The notes: a model not told the origin generated them from the letters alone. Positions 1-12,776 are shown, numbered from the stretch's first letter. The stretch: 64,000 bases of DNA from Molossus alvarezi (GCA_037176705.1 CM073887.1:28957501-29021500), one strand, 5' to 3'. Translations and numbers: made by a program.

Positions 1-640
1 GATTGCTGGGGCTAAGACTTCCAATACTGTGTTGAATAGAAGTGATGAAAGCTGACATCCTTGTCTTGTTCATCATATTAAAGGGAACGCTTATAGTTTT
101 TGCTACTAAGCATGATGTTGCCTGTAGATTTGTTATATATGATGGCCTTTATTGTGTTGAGATATGTTTTGTCTATTCCCACTTAACTGAGAATTTTATA
201 ATAAGTGGGTGCTGCACTTTATCAAATGCTTTTTCTGTATCTATTGATATGATCATGTGACTTTTAATCATTTTGTTTATGTGGTATATAATGTTTATTG
301 CTGTACAGATAGTGTACCAACCTTGCATCCCTGGAATAAATCCTACTTTATCATATGTTTGTTCTTTTCAATATATTGCTAGATTTGGTTTGCTAGTATT
401 TTGTTAAGGATTTTAGCTGCTATATTTATCAAGGATATTGGCCTATACTTTTTTTTTTTTTTTGTAGTGTCCTTATATGGTTTTGGAATTTGAATAATGC
501 TGGCCTTGTAAAATGAGCTTTTAGGAGTCTTTCCTCCTCTTGAAAATTTTGGACTAGTTTGAGAAGGATAGGTATTAGTTCTCCTTTGACTGTTTGGTAA
601 AATTTACCTGTGAAGCCATTCATACCAGGACTTTTGTTTT
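1..640 (-). mobile_element. LINE-1 ORF2 fragment (reverse transcriptase region), antisense
   Basis: On the minus strand this reads as the L1 ORF2 reverse-transcriptase region. The stretch at 429-623 translates to a peptide starting [11 protein letters not shown], the conserved block just upstream of the RT core, and near base 1 the strand encodes an SLLFNIVLEVLA-like motif. Frames are broken by stops and by a T-run at about 450. It continues past the left edge. It is a dead, 5'-truncated or fragmented copy; the right limit near 640 is where similarity to L1 stops. Confidence 0.9.
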
Positions 641-1600
641 TAACACTACAGTGAATGGACGATGCTTTAGACAGTCCAAAGATGTTTGACCATCTGGCTT
701 GGAAAGAGAACCCTATTTTCTTTACATAATTGCCTTGAAAACTGAATCTAATTTATTGTCCCTTGTCCTTTATAAGTAAGCAGACAAGTTATGGGTAATT
801 TTACAGAATTGATGGTGGAATGTAATGGAAGGTGTCATTACATGTAAATAATATCCAATATCCCATATAATTCATCATACAACCCAGAGAATGAAGCTGA
901 TATCTTTAAATTGCTCAGCAAAGGACTTAGAATATACATTGAAAACTAAAGAAATTGAGAATAACCTGCTTAGTGTTATTTGATACCAATGCATAGGGAA
1001 AACCTGAGACAATATCTACTACCTTCTATGTGGCTGGGACTGAAGTATTCAAAAGAATAGTTTCTTCTCCTTTCTCACAGTGTTTGATTTATAAATTAAT
1101 TGTTTTGCCTTGTGTCCTCTACCTCTCCTTCACCACCACCATTTTTCTCTTCGGCATATAAATATCCCTAAATCCTAATCTTTGCTTCATAACTTTCACT
1201 ATGAATGCCGCCCTATATTTTGTCTCATATATTTCCTTCATTAAAAATCAGACAAGTAGAAAAATTAGTGTAGATTCAATTCCTCTATGTTCTTACCATC
1301 AATTCATTCTTAAAACCACTGATTTCTTATCTAGATGACCATTATTTAAGAAAATTCTTGTTTTCACCAATAATCTGAGTGTTCTAGAATGCACACACAC
1401 ACACACACACACTTACACACACACTTTTCTTGCAGCATATAAAGCCCTTGTTGAGCAAACCTATCCTTTTAGTGTTATTCTTTTGGTGTCCATAATCTGT
1501 ATGCCTTCCATTGCTTGCTTTTTACCATTCCTCTAATATATCATAGCTCATGTTTATATGTCTTTACGCATTTTTTCCTTTGACCTGATAGAGTACTGCC
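641..1600. other. Unique AT-rich DNA with a CA microsatellite
   Basis: I see no gene or recognisable repeat here except a CA dinucleotide run at about 1390-1428, interrupted by one T. Open frames are short and unremarkable. Confidence 0.5.
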
Positions 1601-1604
1601 TTTT

Positions 1605-1880
1605 TCTCATGCAACTTATTTTGATACATCCTTCAAAAACTCTTCTCATTTGAAAGGCTTTTCTTAATACCTAATGAGATTTAGATGTCACCTATAGGGT
1701 CCTAGATTCCCACATACATACATATATGTATCATATCATTCAAAAATAGTATTTTATTTATTTACTTATCTTTCTAAATAGGTTCAGGAGCTATGTTTTA
1801 TTTTATTTTATTTTTTTATCCTCAGAGTCTATCATAATCCCTGAATATACTAGGTGCTAAGTACATGGGTCTTTTATTCC
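1605..1880 (+). mobile_element. LINE-2 3' end fragment
   Basis: The order of signature words matches the L2 tail: a 'ccttcaaaaactcttctcatttg' like block about 1630, a 'tttatttacttatctttct' like block about 1755, then 'caggagctatgttttattt' and a stretch ending 'ctaggtgctaagtacatg'. This mirrors the L2 consensus series from 'caaatgtcacctt' to 'agtaggtgctcaataaa'. Divergence is high, as expected for a mammal-wide element that stopped moving before placental radiation. Confidence 0.7.
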
Positions 1881-4572
1881 CATGTGTCAAGAATAGATTG
1901 ATCAGTGATAAATAGAGAGGCTTCTTGCTTAGGAAACTGAAAGGTTCAGAGTGTTATTTATGGAAATAGGGAGCATGAAGAATATTTGGTAAAAATAGAA
2001 TGAATTTGGTTTAAGATAGGTTTGAGGTGATGGAGGGATATCCACTTATGTATTTAGCAAGTGATTATCCAGAGAGATTATGTACAAGGGCAAAGAAAAA
2101 ATATTGAAGATAGTGCCATGGAAGACAATTACACAGTCTTGAAAATAAAAAGTCTGAAATGGTAATTAAAAAAATGTAAAATAGATAGTATGAGAGAAGC
2201 CAAAATAGATAAAAAGAGTTTTAGGGGGAGAAAAAAAGCAAGTTTCTTGAAAAGATAGTGGTATAATAATAGGCTTAAAAAATTTCCCCAGGTTCCAGAC
2301 ACCATTCTGAAACTGGCTGAAAAGACCAAGAGGAACAAAACAGCACTTAACAATATTGTACTGAAGCTTGGGCCCAGCTTTGAGATAATTTAAAGGTATA
2401 TTTATGTCTTCTCATTCATCACTTTATTTCCCATATATCTATTTGAATTAATAATTGAGTGGAGGGTAGGAGGGCTGAGAACCCAAAGCCTCACTATGCA
2501 TCCATCAAATTGATACATATTGATTCAGCTAGCCCTATAGAGTGTCTCTCATGTCCAGACACTGCAAGGGGAGCAGGAAAGGCAGCATTCAGTGTAAAAG
2601 ATACAAATCCTGCTGTTCAGGTTTTGGGAAAGAGGGTTGAGAGAGCAAAAATATAAGCAGATTAATAGCAGGCCAGAGCTGTCAATTTCTTGAGGCAACA
2701 ATATGTTGTTTCTACCTTCATCAGGTGGTCTTTACTAAGCTTTGTACAGACATGGATAGCGATATATCTTATCAAGATAAAATGAATTTGATCCAGCACA
2801 ATTTTTATGTCACAAACACTAGAGGGAAATGCTGACCTTTGAATCCAGCCCAACCCAGCATTTCAGTGCTATTTAAAGGGTTTGGAGAAAATGACAGATT
2901 GTGTGTGGGTTGAAAATTTAATACCACTAGAAATCTGTAACATTTGGGCCCAGGAAGGTTTTTCCATTATGGGATTCACATGGTTAGACATAACACAGAA
3001 GAAGGGAACTCACATCAGAGAAACAAATTTACCTTATGAAATCAACAGATCTTTCCATGAGGTCACATTGAGTACACCTAGAGGCAACAAAAACCCCACT
3101 ACAGAGATGGAGTCATGTAGATCTAAAATGCTAGATGTGTCAACAGTAAATGTTTTGGTGGTAGCAGGACTCAGGGTTTTCTCTTGACATTAGTGATTGA
3201 GGCAACTGAGATTTAACAATGTGGACCATGAATGTGCGTGTGTGCGTCTCTCACATGCAAACACACACACACATCATCAGGTGCCAGTTGTTCAATTGTG
3301 GAGCTTGGCTTAAAAAGCTCATGTATAAAAATAACAGAGTAGGAATTATTCTTCCTAAAGTTTAAATTAAAGCAATAAATAAAATCTATATAGTTATAAA
3401 ATAAAAAATGCTTTATTTTATATTTGAGAAAGGGCAAGTGAATATGTAGTATTAATGAGCAATGCATGTTTTGGTTACTAATTAACTCATTGCCAAATTA
3501 TTGTTTGAATAGAATGCTGAGTAGAAATTAATATATTTATCATTTTAAGGCAAATATTATTTGGACTATAGAAAAAAATGTATTCTAGTCCTCTAGTAGT
3601 CAGTATGTATAGATCAAGGACAAAGCTGAGTAGACAAACAAACAATTGGGCACTTCCTTGGGTAACTTCAAAAAATGTGGAGGCAGGAAAACTTTGGAAC
3701 ATAGTCATCTATTTTAGTAAAATAATAAAATTCAGAATGCTGAATTTTAATGAAACCCTAACTTTAATCTCACCCACCATTAAATAGGGAAATCTTGAAG
3801 TGCTTCTTACCTTGAGAAAAAAATAAGTTTTAATATTAGGGTGTAATGCCATTTATTTGCTAGAAATTACAAGTAAGCTGTGTCATATATGTAGAATTCA
3901 GAGCAAATTGAAATAGGACATCAGGATTCAAGACACAACTGCCTTCCAGAGAGAAGAATGGTAGATATAATGAGAATTAAGAAGAAATTCTGGCAAATCA
4001 TGTATACCTCACTAAATTATAAGGAACGTATGCTGGAATTGGGGTAGAACTTAAATGAGATTGGACTCAACACACTGGAAACACCCTTTGTACAGCACAG
4101 TTGAATGTGATATGTAGCTTGAATTATAAAGCAGTAGGAAAATACTTGTGTTATCAGACATGGGTAGAACTGCAATGCAGAGGTCTGTCAAGAGATTTGG
4201 CCACAGAAATCATGGGGATCAGTGCTCTTGGAGACACTTCCCTCCTGGTTTTACAGAAGAAAATACGTGCAGACTCACCAAACTAAAAACAAACAAAACC
4301 TTTGACTAATAAGCCTTTGTATCATGTGGCCAGTTATTCCCAATCAAGAGAGGCATTCAGAACTCAAAATAAAACCCTGCTGTGAATGGAAAATATGCTC
4401 TCAAAATTTGCTGAAGTTATATCCCATGTACAGGGCTATACTGTGATGTCAAAAACATAATATTGTGCAGTAATCAGGACCCACAACAGAAATGTATACA
4501 ATTCTAGCTTCTTACTCCCTCCCTAAAGTTACTGAAACTAAATGTAAAATTATGACTAAATAAAAATGATAT
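1881..4572. other. Unique DNA, no gene seen
   Basis: No repeat family was recognised. A 101-codon frame at 2882-3187 (plus) has no domain I know and sits in ordinary composition, so I do not call it. A short TG/CA repeat lies at about 3235-3275. The region may hold old, unrecognisable repeats. Confidence 0.45.
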
Positions 4573-5140
4573 ATACATCTATGCATTTATTGCAGCATTG
4601 TGTACAGTAGCCAAAATATGGAGCAACCCAGGTGTCCATCAAAAATGACTGGATAAATAAGTGGTGCATATATATAACGGAATATGACTCAGCCATAAAA
4701 AGAATGAAATATTGCCATCTAAAACTACATGGTTGGACCTAGAGGTAGTGTGCTGAGTGAAAAAGTCAGAAAAAGACAAATTCCAGATAAATCCATTTAA
4801 AAATGGAATCCAAAAAAAAACAAAATAAATAAGCTAAACAGAAACAGACTCATAGATACAGAGAACAGACTAATGGTTGCCATAGAGGAGGGGGTTTGGG
4901 GGACTGGGTGAAAAAGGTGAAGGAACTAAGTATAAATTTGTAGTTACAGAATAGTTATGGGGATGTAAACTACAGAATAGAGAATATGGTCAATGCCATT
5001 GTAATAGCTGTGTATGGTGTCAGACTGGTACTGGATTTATCGAGGTGATCACTTCATAAGTTATACAAATATTTAATCACAAGATTGTACACGTGAAACA
5101 TATAATATTGTACATCAATTGTAATTTAAACATAAAAATA
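4573..5140 (+). mobile_element. LINE-1 3' end (ORF2 terminus plus 3' UTR)
   Basis: The block from 'attgcagcattgtgtacagt' through 'gtgtccatcaaaaatgactg', 'ggaatatgactcagccataa' and 'ctaagtg'-like text is the C-terminal end of L1 ORF2. The 'acagactaatggttgccata' segment near 4868 and the tail up to 5140 are the 3' UTR. There are many substitutions and no open frame, so this is an old placental L1 (L1MA type) rather than a recent bat copy. Confidence 0.88.
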
Positions 5141-5789
5141 CTTAAAATAATACATATAAAATTATATGTCCTGACCATCATAATTATACGATCCTATGCA
5201 GAATGTTGCCCCCCAAAACAAGGAATATACCAAGTACATTTCAATCACATGATTTTGGGGAAAATAGAGAACCAGGTTAGAGTTTTCTTGATTCATAATT
5301 ATTTAACAGGATAAAAATTAAAGTTACTTATGAAACATTTGCAATAACAGAAGCATGTAAATATGGCACATAAAACTAATTTAAAATGATCACATTTTAA
5401 GAAGTAATTTCCAAAAATAACAGGACAAAATTCTAAACAACTACTTAGTACTCTTAAGAAAATACTTACAAATAACATACATATTGATAAAATATAGCCA
5501 CAACAGAAATAACAAAAACACAAGTCAGCTGAGATGAAAAGGTCACAGAAAAAAATTGAGAAGAAAATGAGAGCAACCGAATGCAGAGCTTGCAATAAAA
5601 TCACTATGTTTACTATGGAAAACAAATTTAGTGCTGCATTGTTAGGGTTTAAAAATATTTAATTTCTGGGAAGGGAAGAAAAGAGGTAAAGAAAAATTCA
5701 AAGAGATATGATAGCTCTAAAGAACAGATGACAGATCTTATGAATAGTTTTCTTAGAAGAAGAGAATTAAATTGAATAGAGTTCTGCTT

Positions 5790-5880
5790 ATTAGATAAAT
5801 AGATAGATAGATAGATACATAGATAAATGATAGATAGATCTATGTAAAATAGATAAATGATAGATAGATCTATGTAAAGC
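5790..5880. repeat. GATA-type microsatellite with a 30-bp duplication
   Basis: A GATA run starts near 5793. It is followed by two copies of a 28-base unit beginning AGATAAATGATAGATAGATC, at 5821-5848 and 5851-5878, a 30-bp period. The two copies are identical. Confidence 0.9.
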
Positions 5881-5919
5881 TCTATTTTAAAGACTAGCAT
5901 GAAAAATACTTAAATAAAT

Positions 5920-6470
5920 GGCCAAAGCTATTCCAAAATTGACTAAAAAAATTGTCTGATTAAACAGAGAGCAGGATAAAGAAATGAAATGCATGCCTAA
6001 ATAGGTTATGGCGAATTTATAGCATCAATAAGAAAGTGAAAAATTAAAAGCTTTCAGAGAAAGAGATTTTCTGCAAAAGAAAGGCAATAAGACTCATAGC
6101 AAAAAATTCATTAGTAGCAATAAATGTAGAAGACCATAGAGTAATATCTTCAACTTTCTAAGTTTTCGTTATTATCAACCTAGTACTCTATTCCCAAAAT
6201 AAAAATTTTTATTCAAGATTGATGATAAAATTAAGTCATTTCATATACTAACACAGTGTGCCACTCACAGTAACTGTCTGAAAGTCTGAAGCCTAAATAA
6301 TTTTGATATAGAGTTATGAACAGAGTCAGATAAGTTATAAAATACATTAATTTTTACTTATTGACTCTAAAAACTTTTTCCATTTAAAATTTGTCAGAAT
6401 GAAAAATAAATGCACAAGTTAAAAATTTGGAAACAAAATCATATAATTAAGGAAAACAGGAAAATAAATC
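5920..6470 (+). mobile_element. Old L1M fragment (5' region/ORF1-like), sense
   Basis: The series 'aaaagctttcagagaaagag', 'gaccatagagtaatatctt', 'caacctagtactctattccc' and 'aagtcatttcatatactaac' follows the L1M pattern (upstream half of old L1/HAL1 elements) in order and spacing. It is the same part of the element as the antisense copy near 49.4-50.5 kb. Very diverged, with no open frame. Confidence 0.68.
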
Positions 6471-8238
6471 AATAAATAACTAGCCACAACCCAATACTTC
6501 AGAAAATCAGTCCTAGTCAACAGCAATGTTTGGATCTAAGCTCTGTCCCATCTGATAGAGTCTGGTGCTTCCCCAAACATAAACACTGATGTATGCTTTG
6601 ACTGTTCTACCATGTCACTGAGCTGTAACTAAGCCTTGGATACTGGCTAGTGATAGGTCTAATGGCCAGGTTGTTGGCCCCACCAAGCATGAAACCTGAG
6701 ATGGTACAATAGGGCTAAATCAGACTTATTTTTCCATGATCATATTATTATTGTTGAATTTAAGAGCAAGTTAAAATCAGGGTAAAAAAGCATGTCTAGT
6801 ACAATATCATCTTTGCTAAACAATTATGTGTGTTTATTTGGATGATATGTAATAATAAAGGATTATGGATTAAAAACACAAAACAAAACAAAAACCCAGT
6901 AGCCAAGGGTCAGAGTTCAATGTCCAGAGCCTGATATTCACCCCAACTTGCTGTATCTCTGTGCACTGCTGTAGAATGTTTTATGTATCCCATTACTTCT
7001 GTCTGAAAAATTTCCTGTTAATGCTGTAGGTATTCTAGACTAAATATTAGAACAGGTTTCTATGAAAGTGTAGTAATTAAACCACGAGAAAGAGTTTTGT
7101 TCCTCTCGTGTAGGTATCCACTCTACAAATGTATGTGACCAGCGTTTCCTGCCCTTCTCTCCCTTTCCCTCCCTTTCCCTTCCTCTTCCACTCCCACTTG
7201 CCTTCCAATTTTATCTCTTTCTTCTTTCTTTAACTGAGAATTCTTCCATTTTTCTCTAAAGCACCCAAGTATGAATAAATCCCTTTTTAAACACATATTG
7301 TTAAATTTTTAGTTGCTATTCAGTGATATATACTATAACCTCATTTTGTAAAATTACTTTTTTATTTCTGAAAAATTTTAATATCAAATTTCTGGCAAAG
7401 AAGTGTCACTAGATTTTATATCTTGCTTATAAAAGATATAACTAGCAATAGTAATATATATTAGAATAGTGGAAGCAAGAGCTTATAGTCTTATTATAAA
7501 GAAAAAAATCAGTCATTAGCACTCAGAATTCTATCCAATCACGAGCAATTTACTTATCTAATTTCTTATTTTTGCTTCTTAAATCAATTTAAATTACTAT
7601 CTTGAATTTTAAAAATTTTAAATCTTTTAATTTTATAACTAGACAAAGCCTTAAGTCCCTTAACAGTCCTATTAGCCTTTTGAGATTTTGGGGAGCTTTT
7701 TCATAGGCAATGGACAAAAGAGGAAGAGATGAGGGAGTGAGTAGTAGGATGAGGCAGAACATACTGAATTGGCAAACATCAGCCTCAGGATTGGAATGCA
7801 AGAGATAGTTGGGAATGAAATCAGACATGACTGAGAAAGTGTGGTTTCACATATAAAGTGATAATGTTTATGGAGAGAGCACCAAAGGGCTGATCAGCGG
7901 AGGTCAAAACTTAATCTAGCTTCGTGTTAGTGATTTAGCATACAGGAAGGTTGGTAAAGGCTTGAGCGAGAGGTAATAAATCTAAGGGAGCTGGTAACTA
8001 CAAGTATGGAGTGGTCAGAAGCCAATATAACAATATTAAAAAGCTGATTTTAAAACACGATGGGACCAGAATTAATTGGTGAAAACCTATTGTGGAGTTT
8101 TGAACATATCATTGACATAGAAGTACAGAGCTGGAAGAATCATTAGAATGAAAGTATGATGAGTTTTTTTCAAATTAGTATTCATGTATGATTGTCCTCA
8201 GGCCAGCTTAATTTCATTAAAAAAAAAATAACTGCCAG
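6471..8238. other. Unique DNA with a pyrimidine tract
   Basis: No gene or named repeat seen. A C/T-rich stretch lies at about 7145-7200, built from CCCTTTCCCT-like units. The 79-codon minus frame at 7589-7828 shows no known domain. Confidence 0.45.
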
Positions 8239-8320
8239 CCCTGGCCAGTTTGGCTCAGTGGTTGGAGCATCAGCCTGTGGACCAGAGAGTCCCGGGTTTG
8301 GTTCCCGCTAGGGGCACATA
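8239..8320 (+). mobile_element. Ves SINE, head only
   Basis: CCCTGGCCAGTTTGGCTCAG begins a tRNA-like head with both Pol III boxes (box A about 8250, box B GGTTTGGTTCCCGCT about 8297). The normal CT-rich body is missing: the head runs directly into an (AAAAT)n tract. AAAATAACTGCC to the left and AAAATAACTACC after the tract look like the TSD, so the copy probably inserted in this short form. Confidence 0.9.
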
Positions 8321-8388
8321 ACAAAAATAAAATAAAATAAATAAAATAAAATAAAATAAAATAAAATAAAATAAAATAGAATAAATAA
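8321..8388. repeat. (AAAAT)n microsatellite
   Basis: About a dozen AAAAT units with a few variants follow the Ves head and end just before the right-hand TSD. It probably grew out of the A-rich SINE tail. Confidence 0.93.
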
Positions 8389-8604
8389 AATAACTACCTT
8401 AAAATTGATCCTTAAAGAATTGGTGATGTCCTTTAGTAGACAATTGATAAATACTTAGTTTCTTACAGTGTAAGTGAACTAGTTAAGGAATATACAAGTA
8501 ACACAGAGGAGGGGGTAGCTTGGGAAGGGGTGGTGGATAGGTTGGCAGGGGTTATTAAAAGAAATGTTTTAAAAATTAGTCATTAGTTATTAAAAGCCAG
8601 TATA

Positions 8605-8785
8605 ATATGAGCAGACAAGTGGTTGAATGTACTTACTCTGAAGATAAATTGCCCGTGTCTGAATCCTCATAACTCTATTTATTACCTTTTTCACTTTGGG
8701 CAAATGCATCTTCACGCCTGTTTCCTCAAGTAGGATAATAATAGTGCCATCATCAGAGGGTTCTTTTGAGAAATAGAATTACTAA
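8605..8785 (+). mobile_element. MIR SINE
   Basis: The sequence follows the MIR body: 'gtgtctgaatcctcataact' (box-B side), 'ttgggcaaatgcatcttcac', 'gtttcctcaagtaggataat' and 'agagggttcttttgagaaat'. These correspond to the MIR core words for 'TTGGGCAAGTTACTT', 'GTTTCCTCATCTG' and 'AGGGTTGTTGTGAGG'. About 70% similar by eye, typical of this ancient mammalian SINE. Confidence 0.88.
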
Positions 8786-9889
8786 ATCTGCAGTAGTATA
8801 ATTGTTCCTGAACATAGTTTTATAGTATTGTTAATGCTTATTGTTATTATTATTAGTAATATTTTAGCTATAAAATAGAACATGCTAACATAATTTTTAT
8901 TAGAACAGATTTATTACTCATAAAATAGTGCTTTCTCTCCCTCTCCCTCTCTCTCTTATGCACATGCGCACACACACGCACAAATGCATACATGATTACA
9001 GTCTATAGAGGGCTTTCAGATCTGCCTAAATGAAAACTAGCTTGAGCTTCCCTTGGAGGTTAGAAAGAAAAGGTCATAATTTTATCAACATGAATCCATG
9101 AAGAGTAAAAGGTTTGTTTTGGCTTCTATACTTACTACATTATCATGTCAATCAATGACAGGCAGATCTAGAACATTCATGATTTTAGTGTAATAATATA
9201 TGTTATCCTCCAGTACACCTGTGGCTAATTATATAGATTGTATATCAAGCCAATAACTTTCTTAACCTTGTACTCCAACAAACCAGTGAATATTTAAAGT
9301 TTCAGACATTTTATAATTTATTCCACTCATGCATCCAACTCTATGAAATTATGTTCAAAGTTTTCTGTTCGTATATATTATTTCAACAATGTATAAGTCA
9401 AAATCAGGTTTGGAGGCATGACTGAGAAGTTGAATAACATCATTTAAAATAGTATAAAGGTTTATTTATTTATTTCTTTTAAGAGAATACAGAAATAGGT
9501 AGCCAAGAAACAGTATGGTAGCTCCACAGGTCATCAAGATCCCAAACTCTTTCTCTTTTTCTTTTGTACCATTCCTGCTTAGTATGTTTTTCTGTTTTTT
9601 TGTTTTCCATTCCTAGCATATCTCAATAGTGCAAACCCTCATGCAAGCTCTCATATCCAAGTTCAGAAGAAGGGAAGGGAAGGGCAAAAGGGTATACTTA
9701 TCAGGTGAATTAGATCCCTTAAAGAGCTTTTCTTGAAACCTCATTAAACTATTTATATTCATTTTGCTGGAATTATTAATACAGAAGTGGTGTGTGAGGG
9801 AGAGGAGTGAGTAATTATTTTTATGCAATTTGGCACCATTAATAAAGGTTTGCTACAGTTATTCACTTTTAAAATAGCAATATGTGTTT
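8786..9889. other. Unique AT-rich DNA
   Basis: No gene or named repeat recognised. A short CT then CA run lies at about 8934-8980. Confidence 0.45.
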
Positions 9890-9898
9890 AATTTAAAC

Positions 9899-10902
9899 TT
9901 CTACACAGTAAAAGAAACAGGCAACAAAACAAAAGGGTAACCAACTGAATGGGAATTGATATTTGTGAAAAACAAAGGTTTAATATGCAAAATATATAAA
10001 GAACTCATACAACTCAACATCAAACAAACAAACAATGCAATTGGGCAGAGGACCTGAACAGATATTACTCCCAAGAAGACATACAAGTGGCCAACAGATA
10101 TGCAGCATTATGAAAAGATGCTTAACTTCACTAGGTAGTAGGGAAATGCAAATAAAAACTACAACCTCACACCTGTTAACATGGCTACTATCAACAAGGC
10201 AAGTAATAGCAGTGTTGGAGAGGTTGTGGAGGAAAAGGAACCTTCAATCACTGCTGGTGCAAATGTAAACTGGCACAACCACTATGAAAGCAGTATGGAG
10301 GTTCCTCAAAAAATTAAGACTAAGAGTCACCATATAACCCAGCAAACCCTCTTCTGGGCATCTACCCCAAAACTTTGAGAACACTTATTACATGTACCCC
10401 TATTTTTATTGCAGCATTATTCACGGTAGCCAAGACATGGAAACAATGGAAGTGTCCTTTGATAAATGATTGGATAAAGATGTGATACATATATGCAGTG
10501 GAATGCTCCTCAGCCATAAGAGAAGCTCAAGTACTGCCATTTGCGACAACATCGATGGACCTTGAGAATATCATGCTAAGTGAAATAAGTCAGACGGAAA
10601 AAGTTAAGAACTATGATTTCACTTATATGTTGGATATAAAACTGAAAGCAACAAGTGAACAAACAAGAAAAAACAAACAAACAAACTCATAGACACAGAC
10701 CACGGTGTGATGGTTATCAAAGGGAAGGCAGGTGGGGGTGGCAATATAGGGGAAAGAGAGTCACATATATGGTGATGGAAGATGATTTGACTATGGGTTA
10801 TGGGCACACAATGCAATACGAAGATCATGTATCACAGAAATGTACACTTGAACCCTATGTAATTGTATCAACCGATGTCACCCCAGTACATTTAATAAAA
10901 AA
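9899..10902 (+). mobile_element. 5'-truncated LINE-1 with target-site duplication
   Basis: Starts inside ORF2 near CTTCTACACAGTAAAAGAAA, continues through ORF2 C-terminal blocks ('gcagaggacctgaacagata', 'ctgctggtgcaaatgtaaac', 'cctcagccataagagaagct'), then a 3' UTR ending in an A-rich tail near 10900. AATTTAAAC flanks both sides (9890-9898 and 10903-10911), a short TSD consistent with target-primed insertion. Frames are broken in several places, so it encodes nothing functional. Confidence 0.9.
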
Positions 10903-10911
10903 AATTTAAAC

Positions 10912-11480
10912 AACAAAATGAAAAAGTAAAGTATATTATTTAAATTAAGAGGCAACTGATGAATTAAAATACTGATTTAACTATATGGAGATAAAACAGG
11001 ATAAGAGAATGGATATAATGTAAATCATACTTTTAAATGATAAATCAATAAGCAAACTATTGATAATAGTTAATTTTGAAAATTAATTTAAAATTAAGTC
11101 CATTTTAAATGTTTAGAACTGAAATTGCAAGACATAGCTTTATAAAGAAATTACCTGGCGACATGAAAAAACCCCGAAGAAGAATTAAAGAGGAGAACAT
11201 AGCTGGCTGGAGAGGAAGCCTAGGTCTGGGGAGACGTATGGCAGGTGCCTGCTGCTTTTCTTCCGGAACCCTATTCCACAGGTACTATGTTTAGTGCTTT
11301 AGAGTGTACTTTTTGTTGTTGTTGTTTGTTTTATTTTGTTTTTCTACCATGTTCAGCATTACTTTGCTAAAATTAATTTTCTAAATCCAAAATATCTTGT
11401 CTATAAGCAGATGTACTTGGAACTTCTCAGACATTCATTTAAGGAGATATTTTAGAACTAGTAAGGGAAGATAAAAAAAA
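10912..11480. other. Unique DNA, no gene seen
   Basis: AT-rich sequence. A frame at 11109-11294 (61 codons) has no recognisable domain. Confidence 0.45.
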
Positions 11481-11730
11481 TTTTTTTTTAATCCTCACCT
11501 GGGGACATTTTTTTATTTTTTGTTCAGATAGAGCGGGAGGGAGAGAGAGAAAGAGAGAGAGATAGAGAAACATCAATGTGAAAGGTACACATCGAGTGGC
11601 TGCCACCCGCACGACCCAACTAGGGCCGGGGACAAACTGCAACCGAGGTACGTGCCCTTAGCAGGAACTGAACCCGGGTCTCTCTGGACCGCAGGCCGAC
11701 GCTCTAACCACTGAGCCAAACCGGCCAGGG
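11481..11730 (-). mobile_element. Ves SINE, full length, antisense
   Basis: From left to right on the plus strand: T-rich tail, ATCCTCACCTGGGGACATTT, a purine-rich GAGAGA tract, ACATCGAGTGGCTGCCACCC, the inverted box B (near 11665) and the inverted box A ending AACCGGCCAGGG at 11730. All SINE parts are present and several CpGs survive, so it is fairly young. Confidence 0.96.
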
Positions 11731-11731
11731 C

Positions 11732-12362
11732 AGGTAAATAAAAATTTTTAAGTATTTGCTTCTGTCCTTAAAAAGACTAAAATTTAGAGTCAAAGCTAAG
11801 TCTGGCATGCAAATAAATATGATACAACATAGAAGTGGCAAAGTACTAAACAATTGCAACAAGAATTTAGGAAAGAATGAAATTCTTTACTATGGAATAT
11901 ATCATAGAAGGCAGATGGATTTACTTTCCACAATTAACAACCATGCACCATCTGTTTTCTTTTTTTTTTTTTACATGCTTCCTTAGATTACAGTCAGAAA
12001 TTTGGGCAGTGATTGTACAACCTGAAGATTCCAATTAGAATAAAAGTTTGAGAAGCAATAGAAACACACCTACCCAGAGACAAGATATTTGGCTGTCAAG
12101 AACCCACCTACTAAGAAAGAGCAGAAGCCCCACGAGGCCATTAGGGTAAGCTGTACGAATTATGGGTATGCCAAACCAAGCAAGCTTTGCCCACATCAAA
12201 TTCCCCAGAAGCATCGATGTATTCCAATTTCATGAAATAACCGGTATTCATGGAAACACAAAAAACCAAACACAAAACACATTTTCATTAAGCTTTGTTC
12301 ACTAAAACCAGAGATAAGTATTTTCTTTAAACTCCTTCTTTACCTCTGTTAAAAGATAAATG
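11732..12362. other. Unique DNA
   Basis: No gene or named repeat. A T-run near 11960 is the only simple sequence. Confidence 0.4.
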
Positions 12363-12665
12363 GAAGCATATTAATTTTAAGACTTTATTTGAATAAAAAT
12401 CTATTTCAGTTGGGCCATGCCAACCAGGAAGTAGCTAGGAAGGCTGCACCAACAAACTGTCCGGGAGAGAATTTTCTGGAGAAAAGGTGAAAGCAAAGCA
12501 AGGAAATTATTGATTGTCTGCAGCCTTAAAGCCTGAAGGCTGTTCTGATTGGTTTTCCTTGGGTTTCGGCTGCATAACTTTCAGGTGTTTGGTTTGCTTC
12601 CAGGCTGTAGGCTGCCAGGGCATTGGAGCTTCCTCATCTGGGTGGCCTCCCATTTGATTAATTTA
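12363..12665 (-). mobile_element. LTR fragment, ERVL/MLT2-like, antisense (tentative)
   Basis: A TTTATTTGAATAAAA block at about 12384 is, on the minus strand, an AATAAA signal in the usual position near an LTR end. The sequence downstream shares words with 17271-17690: TTTATTTGAA, GCA(A/C)AGCAAGGA(A/G)ATTA and GCATTG-AGC followed by CATCTGGGTGGCCT-like text. I infer two copies of one old LTR family; the family name is a guess. Confidence 0.5.
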
Positions 12666-12776
12666 AAACTTTTTTATGTGTTAAAAATGACACGTATATG
12701 ATCTCTTTTATTTAGAAATAAAACAACAAAAAATATGTCAGTGAAATGGAGCGCTACCTTCCAAGCCACCAGTTAG

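Noticed and set aside
2882..3187. 101-codon plus frame as a gene
   Set aside because: No recognisable domain or context.
5299..5625. 108-codon minus frame, Phe/Cys-rich, as a membrane protein
   Set aside because: A- and T-rich DNA gives such hydrophobic frames by chance on the T-rich strand; nothing else supports it.
5790..5880. CRISPR-like direct repeats
   Set aside because: Only two units with no unique spacers, inside a GATA microsatellite in an animal genome.
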